From Zea mays (lineage: Eukaryota; Streptophyta; Magnoliopsida; Poales; Poaceae), in NCBI RefSeq assembly GCF_902167145.1, contig NC_050104.1, positions 496,001 through 560,000 on the forward strand: a DNA stretch of 64,000 bases, given 5' to 3'. A program made the translations under genes and the position numbers. Shown here piece after piece: positions 1-9,900 of this stretch. Every line of letters begins with the position of its first letter. The stretch's first letter is position 1. The notes beneath the pieces are model-generated. The model was not told the DNA's origin. It saw only the letters and a program-made list of their open reading frames with translations, and searched no databases.

Positions 1-34
1 ATAGTTTTTATTGTGTTGTAATTTTAGGTTTTAA

Positions 35-220
35 GATTCGTTTGCAATTTGTAATAGCAATGTAGCCGTATCCTGTCCTACTTCAGATCCTGCTAAGGCG
101 TCTTCGGGCCCTCAGCCGAAAGGAGACGACGAAATTAAAAAGATGGCTGAAACTATTATGGACGGAGTCGTCAATCGGCTCCTCAACGAGGCTGCAGAAG
201 TCGTTTTGAGAGAAGATTAA
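35..220 (+). CDS. C-terminal fragment of an unidentified retroelement-associated reading frame, convergent to gag
   Basis: A plus-strand frame is open from 35 (after an in-frame TAA at 32-34) to a TAA at 218-220. The last 45 or so residues are acidic and helix-prone, ending in MDGVVNRLLNEAAEVVLRED. An AG at 68-69 or 85-86 could be a 3' splice site, so the true exon may start there. The frame runs opposite to gag in the same element. Some grass gypsy elements carry an extra open reading frame with a coiled-coil C-terminus, and I infer this is the tail of such a protein. The rest lies outside the window. No function can be assigned. Confidence 0.35.
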   Translation, partial: DSFAICNSNVAVSCPTSDPAKASSGPQPKGDDEIKKMAETIMDGVVNRLLNEAAEVVLRED

Positions 221-1058
221 GTATTATTGTAAAAACTTCTGAAATGTAATATATTGTAACATTTTGTAACCCTGAATGTAATATACCTGTTTTTATTGCT
301 CAATTCTTTACGATGCATGAAACTTTACACGTACCGCTTTTGAGTCTTTGACGAAAAAACACCTTCCCTTCTTTTCATGCTTCGTGAAGAAGATTTTTTC
401 TTTGTCACAACAATATCCAGTGTTCTGATGAATAATATCCAGGCTTCGTGAAGATATTTTCCGAAGCTACACTTCCGAAGATTAATAATGTATCTCTTTG
501 TGACATCATGATCTTTCCGTTTTTTCAAAACGTTCCTCTGTAGATTGATATCGTGTCCACCTCTTGTGCCATATGCAACATGATGTATGATGCTTATGCT
601 ATGCGAAATGATGTGATGATGTTATGTTATGTGAGGTGATGTTTATTCCGAAGATGCACACGCATCCCTGCAATAAAACACATAATCTTTTATAAGCCTC
701 CCTTAGGAGCTTCTTCACCTTTTACTTCAGCGGAATCAGCGTTTATTTTTCGCTGTAAGCCTCCCTTAGGAGCTTCTTCGCCTTTTACTTTCAGCGGTAT
801 TCGCGTTGACTTTTCGCGCTTCGCCCTTTACTTAGGCGGTATCAGCGTTGACTTTTCGCTGTATGCTCTGCATTCCCTTTGGAACGACTTTGGAGCAGAA
901 AACTTACACTGCGCTCCCTCTGGAGCGGCTTTTTATGACTTCGGCAAACTTACTCTGCGTTCCTTAGAACGACTTTTTGTTGCTTCGAAGAATTTTTGAT
1001 AATCCGAAGGTCCTCTTTGTTATCACAAGTTTTTAAACTTCAACAACTTAAGCCTTTG
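221..1058. other. Non-coding internal region of the LTR element
   Basis: This 838-bp stretch between the convergent reading frame and gag has no convincing coding region. The first part (221-660) is AT-rich, with repeated 'cttcgtgaaga' and 'ccgaag' words. The second part is built of short degenerate repeats, annotated separately. Small open frames here have no codon-like composition and are disregarded. It is probably the long untranslated spacer typical of non-autonomous maize gypsy elements. Confidence 0.5.
693..862. repeat. Short degenerate tandem repeat inside the LTR element
   Basis: A unit of about 63 bp beginning TAAGCCTCCCTTAGGAGCTT starts at 693 and again at 756. A shortened third copy runs from about 818 to 862 and shares the CAGCGTTGACTTTTCGCTGT ending. 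A related 'ggaacgactttt / ggagcggctttt' motif continues to about 990. The copies differ by small indels. Confidence 0.7.
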
Positions 1059-2554
1059 TCAATAGATGTGCTTTGACTCTGGCACAGTGCTGTTGACTGT
1101 ACGAGCTTCGGACTGCTCTCTGAAGTCCCTTTGGTGTGGAGCATACTGGCTCCCTTCTGGCTGCTGGCCCTGTTGCAGCGGAGGTGGAGGCGGATGCTGT
1201 TGCCAGGAAGCTTGAGGTTGGCTCGCCGAAGCAACAGAAACTGCAGGGTGGTTGCCCACATATTCTGGGATGTAAGGTGAATGATACGAAGCAGTATGCA
1301 TGACCTGCTTCGGCTGAGCTTGCTGTGCTGCGGCTTCGGCTATTTCCTTTTGCTTCTGGATGGTAACATGGCACATTCTGGTAGTATGGCCTTTGTTCTC
1401 ACCACAAAACAAGCAAAAGATTCTTCTTGGTTGATCTCCGAATCTTCCGCCGAAGCCCCTGGCGCCTCTGCCTCTTGGGGCTGGTGGTCGGAAGGGGCCT
1501 TGCTGTTGCCCCGAAGCCTGTGAGGAACACTGTGGCCTTTGCTGTTGGCTCCATCGATCATCATTTTGGGTAGAGTTGTGAATTGATCTAACATGCCTCG
1601 GATAGAACCTTCCTCCGAAGCCCCTGGTCATTTCAGAAAACCTGAAAGCCTCCTCCCTTCTTTGGCGAAAATCATTATCGGCCCGAATGTACTCGTCCAT
1701 CTTCTGGAGCAGCTTCTCCAAAGTTTGAGGAGGCTTCCTAGCGAAGTACTGAGCTGACGGTCCTGGCCGAAGCCCCTTGATCATGGCCTCAATGACAATT
1801 TCATTGGGCACCGTTGGTGCCTGTGCCCTCAAACGCAAGAACCTCCGGACATACGCCTGAAGGTATTCTTCGTGATCCTGGGTGCACTGGAATAGAGCTT
1901 GAGCAGTGACCGGCTTCGTCTGAAACCCTTGGAAGCTAGTTAACAACAAGTCCTTCAGCTTCTGCCATGAAGTGATCGTTCCTGGTCGAAGGGATGAATA
2001 CCAGGTTTGAGCAACACTCCTGACATGACTGCAGCATTGCCACCATACGAAGATACTGTTGCTTCGTAGCTCATCAAAAACTGCTTTGGGTCTGAGTGGC
2101 CATCGAATACGGGAAGCTGAGGCGGCTTGTAGGACGGAGGCCAAGGTGTAGCCTACAGCTCAGCGGACAGAGGAGAAGCATCATCGAAAACAAAATTCCC
2201 ATGATGGAAATTATCATACCAGTCATCTTCGTTGAGGAAACCCTCCTGATGAAGGTCTTGGTGCTGAGGCCTTCGGTGCTGCTCATCCTGAGCAAGATGA
2301 CGAACTTCTTCAGAGGCTTCGTCTATCTGCCTTTGCAGTTCAGCTAACCTAGCCATCTTTTCTTTCTTCCTCTGCACCTGTTGATGAAGCATCTCCATGT
2401 CTCTGATTTCTTGATCTATCTCGTCCTCTGGTGGTGTCGGGCTGACAGCCTTCCTTTTCTGGCTTCGGGCCTCCCGAAGAGAAACAGTCTCCTGATTGTG
2501 GTCCAGCGGTTGAAGAGCTGCGGTGCCAGTTGCTGAAGCTTTCTTCGGCGCCAT
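1059..2554 (-). pseudogene. Broken gag polyprotein gene of a plant Ty3/gypsy element
   Basis: Gag is the structural protein that packages retrotransposon RNA. The minus-strand reading starts with ATG at 2554. It has a basic, glutamine-rich N-terminal part with a coiled-coil-like stretch (EIRDMEMLHQQVQRKKEKMA), then stops at a TAG at 2153-2155. The same frame stays gag-like beyond this stop to about 2030. The homologous reading then continues in another frame to a stop at 1059. That second part carries the retrotransposon gag core (AQTWYSSL, then an arginine-rich PNEIVIEAMIKGL region), a G/R-rich segment and a zinc-knuckle-like CLFCGENKGHTTRMC, with five rather than the usual four residues before the His. 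So there is at least one nonsense codon and one frameshift near 2010-2040. The tail after the knuckle is Q/P-rich. No protease follows in frame. Confidence 0.85.
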
Positions 2555-2611
2555 AACGAAGGTTTATGATCGCCGAAGGTGTTCAGAAAACTCAGAGTGT
2601 GGAAGTGAGTT

Positions 2612-2629
2612 CACCGGAGGTGGGCGCCA
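2612..2629 (-). other. Primer-binding site of the LTR element
   Basis: Read on the minus strand, one base after the LTR end, the sequence is TGGCGCCCACCTCCGGTG. It starts with the TGG expected to pair with a tRNA 3' CCA end. Position and start fit a minus-strand primer-binding site. The tRNA used cannot be named from this alone. Confidence 0.65.
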
Positions 2630-2946
2630 ATGTTGGGGACTTGTTCTCAAATGCTATGAGTTAAGAACAAGGCAACATAGAAAATGTCAATTGTTTAAGT
2701 CCTTCGTCCTTCGAAGCATTATTCCCCTTAGGATATAATGGTTTTCGGATGAAGGTTATGAAGGGCGTACCTTCATAAATACATTATATAGAGATGAAGG
2801 ATGAAATGTAAGGAATATGAAGAATAACATAGATAATTATATATTATTATTATGTATAAACAGAAATAACATCGAATTACAAGTGTACCTTCAACTTGAA
2901 GGAGATGAAAGTACAAGTGTGACGCAAAAGCGAATGCCAAATCAGC

Positions 2947-2972
2947 GTGAACAGTACGGGGGTACTGTTCAC
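2947..2972. other. Perfect 11-bp-stem hairpin next to the LTR TATA box
   Basis: GTGAACAGTAC and its exact reverse complement GTACTGTTCAC flank a four-base GGGG loop. The dyad begins at the last base of the TATA box and covers the likely start of the RNA. It could form a 5' RNA hairpin or a protein-binding dyad. Confidence 0.75.
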
Positions 2973-2983
2973 CTATTTATAGG
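2972..2983 (-). promoter_or_regulatory. TATA box of the LTR promoter
   Basis: The minus strand reads CCTATAAATAGG, a canonical plant TATA box and itself a partial dyad. Its place inside the LTR and its direction match transcription into gag. Transcription would be expected to start roughly 30 bp downstream, near 2940-2950. Confidence 0.7.
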
Positions 2984-3278
2984 CACGGGACACAGCCCAT
3001 ACAAAATTACATTCATGCCCTTTACATTTGATAATAATTCTATAGTAGTCTATCGAGGTCTGAATAGCCTTTTCATCTTTAAGTCGGTTTCATTTTCTGC
3101 TACCACGCCGAAGCTTTCCTGCTCACATCTTCGGCGCTGTATCGACCTTCGTATTATCCTGGTCTACTCCTGCCGCGATACCGACTTGGGTCCGAAGGTA
3201 CCTGCTCACACATTATACTTCCAGAAATACTGTTAAATCCTGTTTTTGAGGACCTTCGTAAGCCGAAGGCCCCCAACA

Positions 3279-3283
3279 GACCA
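3279..3283. other. Putative 5-bp target duplication (one side) of the LTR element
   Basis: The five bases GACCA directly after the LTR end belong to the satellite monomer and would be one half of the target-site duplication. The other half is outside the window, so this is inferred. Confidence 0.4.
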
Positions 3284-6200
3284 TTTGTTGGTCAAAAATT
3301 CGTAGGTGTTAGCCTTCAGTGTCATTGAAAATGGTCATTCATGGCTATTTTCGACAAAAATGGGGGTTGTGTCGCCATTGATCATCGACCAGAGGTTCGT
3401 ACACCTCACCCCACATAAGTTTCCTTGCCATATATCACATTCTTGGATTTCTGGTGGAGGCCATTTCTTGGTCAAAAATCCATAGGTGTTAGCCTTCGGT
3501 ATTATTGAAAATGGTCGTTCATGGCTACTTTCGACAAAAATGGGGGTTGTGTGGCAATTGATCATCGACCAAAGGCTCATACACCTCACCCACATGTGTT
3601 TCCTTGCCATAGACCACATTCTTGGATTTCTGGTGGTGACCATTTCTTGGTCAAAAATCCGTAGGTGTTAGCCTTCGGTATTATTGAAAATGGTCGTTCA
3701 TGGCAACTTTCGACAAAAATGGGGGTTGTGTGGCCATTGATCATCGACCAAAGGCTCATACACCTCACCCCACATATGTTTCCTTGCCATAGACCACATT
3801 CTTGGATTTCTGGTGGAGACCATTTGTTGGTCAAAAATCCGTAGGTGTTAGCTTTCGGTATTATTGAAAATGGTCGTTCATGGCTATTTTCATCAAAAAT
3901 GGGGGTTGTGTGGCCATTTATCATCGACCAGAGGCTCGTACACCTCACCCCACATATGTTTCCTTGCCATAGAGCACACTCTTGGATTTCTGGTGGAGAC
4001 CATTTCTTGGTCAAAAATTCGTACGTGTTAGCCTTCCGTATTATTGAAAATGGTCGTTCATGGCTATTTTCGACAAAATGGGGGTTGTGTGGCCATTGAT
4101 CATCGACCAGAGGCTCGTACACCTCACCCACATATGTTTCCTTGCCGTAGATCACATTCTTGGATTTCTGGTGGAGACCATTTCTTGGTCAAAAATCCGT
4201 ACGTGTTAGCCTTCGATATTATTGAAAATGGTCGTTCATGGCTATTTTTGACAAAATAGAGGTTCTGTGGCCATTGGTCATCGACTAGAGGCTCATACAC
4301 CTCACCCCACATATGTTTCCTTGACATAGATCACATTTTTGGATTTCTGGTGGAGACCATTTCTTGGGCAAAAATCTGAATGTGTTAGCCTTCGGTATTA
4401 TTGAAAATGGTCATTCATGGCTATTTTCGACAAAAATGGGGGTTGTGTGGCCATTTATCTTCAACCAGAGGCTCATACACCTCACTACACATATGTTTTC
4501 TTGCCATAGATCACATTCTTGGATCTATGGTGGAGACCAGTTCTTGGTCAAAAATCCATAGGTGTTAGCCTTCAGTGTCATTGAAAATAGTCATTCATGG
4601 CAATTTTTGACAAAAATGGGGGTTGTGTGGCCATTGATAATCGACCAGGGGCTCGTACACCTCACCCCACATATGTTACCTTGCCATAGATCACATTCTT
4701 GGATTTCTAGTGGAGACCATTTCTTGGTCAAAAATCCGTAGGTGTTAGCCTTCGGTATTATTGAAAATGGTCGTTCATGGCTATTTTCGACAAAAATGGG
4801 GGTTGTGTGGCCATTTATCATCGACCAGAGGCTCGTACACCTCACCGCACATATGTTTAATTGCCATAGATCACAATCTTGGATTTCTCGTGGAGGCCAT
4901 TTCTTGGTCAAAAATCCGTATGTGTTAGCCTTTGGTATTATTGAAAATGGTCGTTCATGGCTGTTTTCGACAAAAATGGGGGTTGTGTGGCCATTGATCA
5001 TCGACCAGAGGCTCGTACACCTCACCCCAATATATTTCCTTGCCATAGATCATATTCTTGGATTTCTGGTGGAGACGGTTTCTTGGTCAAAAATCCGTAG
5101 GTGTTAGCCTTCGGAATTATTGAAAATGGTCGTTCATGGCTATTTTCGTCAAAAATGGGGGTTGTGTGGCCATTGATCATCGATCAGAGGCTCGTACACC
5201 TCACCCCACATATATTTCCTTGCCATAGATCACATACTTGGATTTCTGGTGGAGATCTTCTCTTGGTCAAAAATCCGTAGGTGTTAGCCTTCGGTATTAT
5301 TGTAAATGGTCGTTCATGGCTATTTTCGACAAAAATGGGGGTTGTGTGGCCATTGATCATCGACCAGAGGCTCATACACCTCACCCCACATATGTTTCCT
5401 TGCCATAGATCACATTCTTGGATTTCTGGTGGAGACCATTTCTTGGTCAAAAATCCGTACGTGTTAGCCTTCGGTATTATTGAAAATGGTCATTCATGGC
5501 TATTTTCGACACAAATGGGGGTTGTGTGGCCATTGATCTTCGACCAGAGGCTCATACACCTCACTACACATATGTTTCCTTGCCATAGATCACATTCTTG
5601 GATTTCTGGTGGAGACCATTTCTTGGTCGAAAATCCATAGGTGTTAGCCTCTGGTATTATTGAAAATGGTCGTTCATGGCTATTTTGATAAAAAATGGGG
5701 GTTGTATGGCCATTTATCATCGACCAGAGGCTCGTACACCTCACCCCACATATGTTTCTTGCCAAAGATCACATTCTTGGATTTCTGGTGGAGACCATTT
5801 CTTGGTCAAAAATTCGTACGTGTTAGCCTTCGGTATTATTGAAAATGGTCGTTCATGGCTATTTTCGACAATATGGGGGTTGTGTGGCCATTGATCATCG
5901 ACCAGAGGCTCGTACGCCTCACCCCACATTTGTTTCCTTGCCATAGATCACATTCTTGGATTTCTGGTGGAGACCATTTCTTGGGCAAAAATCCGAATGA
6001 GTTAGCCTTCGGTATTTTTGAAAATGGTCATTCATGGCTATTTTCGATAAAAATGGGGGTTGTTTCGCCATTGATCTTCGACCAGAGGCTCATACACCTC
6101 ACTACACATATGTTTCCTTGCCATATATCACATTCTTGGATTTATGGTGGAGACCATTTCTTGGTCAAAAATCCATAGGTGTTAGCCTTCAGTGTCATTG

Positions 6201-6958
6201 AAAATGGTCGTTCATGGCTATTTTCAACAAAATAGAGGTTCTGTGGCCATTGATCATCGACCAGAGGCTCATACACCTCACCCCACATATGTTTCCTTGC
6301 CATAGATCACATTCTTGGATTTCTGGTGGAGACCATTTCTTGGTCAAAAATTCGTACGTGTTAGCCTTCGGTATTATTGAAAATGGTCGTTCATGGCTAT
6401 TTTCGACAAAATGGGGGTTGTGTGGCCATTGATCATCCACCAGAGGCTCGTACACCTCACCCCACATATGTTTCCTTGCCATAGATCACATTCTTGAATT
6501 TCTGGTGGAGACCATTTCTTGGGCAAAAATCCGAACGTGTTAGCCTTCGGTATTTTTGAAAATGGTCATTCATGGCTATTTTCGATAAAAATGGGGGTTG
6601 TTTCGCCATTGATCTTCGACCAGAGGCTCATACACCTCACTACACATATGTTTCCTTGCCATATATCACATTCTTGGATTTATGGTGGAGACCATTTCTT
6701 GGTCAAAAATCCATAGGTGTTATCCTTCAGTGTCATTGAAAATGGTCGTTCATGGCTATTTTCGACAAAATAGAGGTTCTGTGGCCATTGATCATCGACC
6801 AGAGGCTCATACACCTCACCCCACATATGTATCCTTGCCATAGATCACATTCTTGGATTTCTGGTGGAGACCATTTCTTGGTCAAAAATCCGTAGGTGTT
6901 AGCATTCGGTATTATTGAAAATGGTCATTCATGGCTATTTTCGACAAAAATGGGGGTT
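3279..6958 (-). repeat. Knob180 satellite array, segment A1 (marker on minus strand)
   Basis: About 20 tandem 180-bp monomers, each containing the reverse of the marker CACACAACCCCCATTTTTGT and the interrupted dyad GACCAAGAAATGGTC. I recognise the monomer as the maize 180-bp knob repeat. Monomers differ by point changes and small indels. Variants that recur elsewhere include GTGTGGCAATTGATC (3550 region), CTCACTACACATATG and the 1-bp-shorter GACAAAATGGGGG. The segment starts in mid-monomer at the LTR junction and ends at an inversion at 6958. Its whole length is mirrored in 6987 to about 10080. No gene is present. Confidence 0.95.
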
Positions 6959-6986
6959 CATTCTGGTTGAAGATAAATGGCCACAC
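6959..6986. other. 28-bp spacer at the centre of a satellite palindrome
   Basis: The left arm ends ...ATGGGGGTT at 6958 and the right arm begins AACCCCCAT at 6987. The spacer is a few filler bases followed by orientation-B monomer sequence (TGGTTGAAGATAAATGG). It is therefore an inversion joint inside satellite, not an insertion of foreign sequence. Confidence 0.8.
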
Positions 6987-9900
6987 AACCCCCATTTTTG
7001 TCGAAAATAGCCATGAATGACCATTTTCAGTAATAGCGAAGGCTAACACCTACGGATTTTTGACCAAGAAATGGTCTCCACCAGAAATCCAAGAATGTGA
7101 TCTATGGCAAGGATACATATGTGGGGTGAGGTGTATGAGCCTCTGGTCGATGATCAATGGCCACAGAACCTCTATTTTGTCGAAAATAGCCATGAACGAC
7201 CATTTTCAATGACACTGAAGGATAACACCTATGGATTTTTGACCAAGAAATGGTCTCCACCATAAATCCAAGAATGTGATATATGGCAAGGAAACATATG
7301 TGTAGTGAGGTGTATGAGCCTCTGGTCGAAGATCAATGGCGAAACAACCCCCATTTTTATCGAAAATAGCCATGAATGACCATTTTCAAAAATACCGAAG
7401 GCTAACACGTTCGGATTTTTGCCCAAGAAATGGTCTCCACCAGAAATTCAAGAATGTGATCTATGGCAAGGAAACATATGTGGGGTGAGGTGTACGAGCC
7501 TCTGGTGGATGATCAATGGCCACACAACCCCCATTTTGTCGAAAATAGCCATGAACGACCATTTTCAATAATACCGAAGGCTAACACGTACGAATTTTTG
7601 ACCAAGAAATGGTCTCCACCAGAAATCCAAGAATGTGATCTATGGCAAGAAACATATGTGGGGTGAGGTGTACGAGCCTCTGGTCGATGATAAATGGCCA
7701 TACAACCCCCATTTTTTATCAAAATAGCCATGAATGACCATTTTCAATAATACTAGAGGCTAACACCTACAGATTTTTGACCAAGAAATGGTCTCCACCA
7801 GAAATCCAAGAATGTGATCTATGGCAAGGAAACATATGTGGGGTGAGGTGTATGAGCCTCTGGTCGATAATCAATGGCCACACAACCCCCATTTTTGTCG
7901 AAAATAGCCATGAACGACCATTTTCAATAATACCGAAGGCTAACACCTACGAATTTTTGACCAAGAAATCGTCTCCACCAGAAATCCAAGAATATGATCT
8001 ATGGCAAGGAATTATATGTCGGGTGAGGTGTACGAGCCTCTGGTCGATGATCAATGGCCACACAACCCCCATTTTTGTCGAAAATAGCCATGAACGACCA
8101 TTTTCAATAATACCGAAGGCTAACACGTACGGATTTTTGACCAAGAAATGGTCTCCACGAGAAATCCAAGATTTTGATCTATGGCAATAAAACATATGTG
8201 GGTCGATGATCAATGGCCACACAACCCCCATTTTTGTCGAAAATAGCCATGAACGACCATTTTCAATAATACCGAAGGCTAACACCTACGGATTTTTGAC
8301 CAAGAAATGGTCTCCACCAGAAATCCAAGAATGTGATCTATGGCAAGGAAACATATGTGGGGTGAGGTGTACGAGCCTCTGGTCGATTATCAATGGCCAC
8401 ACAACCCCCATTATTGTCGAAAATAGCCATGAACGACTATTTTCAATGACACTGATGGCTAACACCTATGATTTTTGACCAAGAACTGGTCTCCACCATA
8501 GATCCAAGAATGTGATCTATGGCAAGAGAACATATGTGTAGTGAGGTGTATGAGCCTCTGGTTGAAGATAAATGGCCACACAACCCCCATTTTTGTCGAA
8601 AATAGCCATGAATAACCATTTTCAATAATACCGAAGGCTAACACATTCGGATTTTTGCCCAAGAAATGGTCTCCACCAGAAATCCAAGAATGTGATCTAC
8701 GATAAGGAAACATATGTGGGTGAGGTGTACGAGCCCCTGGTCGATGATCAATGGCCACAGAACCTCTATTTTGTCAAAAAATAGCCATGAACGACCATTT
8801 TCAATAATACCGAAGGCTAACACGTATGGATTTTTGACCAAGAAATGGTCTCCACCAGAAATCCAAGAATGTGATCTACGGCAAGGAAACATATGTGGGT
8901 GAGGCGTACGAGCCTCTGGTCGATGATCAATGGCCACACAACCCCCATTTTGTCGAAAATAGCCATGAACGACCACGACCATTTTCAATAATACCGAAGG
9001 CTAACACGTATGAATTTTTGACCAAGAAATGGTCTCCACTAGAAATCCAAGAATGTGGGTGAGGTGTACGAGTCTCTGGTTGATGATAAATGGCCACACA
9101 ACCCCCATTTTTGATGAAAATAGCCATGAACGACCATTTTCAATAATACCGAAGGCTAACACCTACGAATTTTTGACCAACAAATGGTCTCCACTAGAAA
9201 TCCAAGAATGTGGTCTATAGCAAGGAAACATATGTGGGGTGAGGTGTATGAGCCTTTGGTTGATGATCAATGGCCACACAACCCCCATTTTTGTCGAAAA
9301 TAGCTATGAGCGACCATTTTCAATGATACCGAAGGCTAACACGTACGGATTTTTTTACCAAGAAATGGTCACCACCAGAAATCCAAGAATGTGATCTATG
9401 GCAAGGAAACATATGTGGGGTTAGGTGTATGAGCCTCTTTTCGATAATCAATCGCCACACAACCCCCATTTTTGTCGAAAATAGCCATAAATGACCATTT
9501 TCAATAATACCGAAGGCTAACACGTACGGATTTTTAACCAAGAAATGGTCTCCACCATAAATCCAAGAATGTGATCTATAGCAAGAAAACGTATGTGGGG
9601 TGAAGTGTACGAGCCTCTGGTCGATGATCAATGGCCACACAACCCCCATTTTTGTCGAAAATAGCCATGAACGACCATTTTCAATGACACTGAAGGCTAA
9701 CACCTATGGATTTTTGACCAAGAAATGGTCTCCACCAGAAATCCAAGAATGTGGTCTATGACAAGGAAACATATGTGGGGTGAGGTGTATGAGCCTTTGG
9801 TCGATGATCAATTGCCACACAACCCCCATTTTTGTCGAAAATAGCCATGAACGTCCATTTTCAATAATACTGAAGGCTAACACCTACGGATTTTTGACCA

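Larger units (their letters stand above)
1..3278 (-). mobile_element. Truncated Ty3/gypsy-type LTR retrotransposon inserted in knob satellite
   Basis: An LTR at 2631-3278 is followed on the minus strand by a primer-binding site and a gag-like coding region, so this is the 5' half of an element transcribed leftwards. The second LTR lies outside the window. The right end abuts knob satellite directly at 3279. Between the end of gag (1059) and the window edge there is about 1 kb with no protease, reverse transcriptase or integrase motif on the minus strand. This suggests a gag-only, non-autonomous type or a strongly rearranged copy. The 648-bp LTR and gag-only layout recall the maize Zeon-1/Cinful group, but that assignment is from memory. 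gag is broken, so this copy cannot supply its own Gag. Confidence 0.88.
2631..3278 (-). repeat. Long terminal repeat (5' LTR of the minus-strand element), 648 bp
   Basis: On the plus strand the LTR runs from TGTTGGGGAC to GCCCCCAACA, giving TG...CA ends and an 8-bp terminal inverted repeat TGTTGGGG/CCCCAACA. The primer-binding site lies on its left and satellite on its right, which fixes it as the 5' LTR of an element reading leftwards. It contains a TATA box and an adjacent hairpin. The partner LTR is not in the window, so LTR divergence cannot be used for dating. Confidence 0.9.

Noticed and set aside
325..528. Small minus-strand open frame in the LTR element interior
   Set aside because: It is short, lysine/serine-biased from AT-rich repeats, and has no homology or gene context.
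2096..2347. Plus-strand open frames overlapping gag
   Set aside because: They are shadows of the gag region on the opposite strand.
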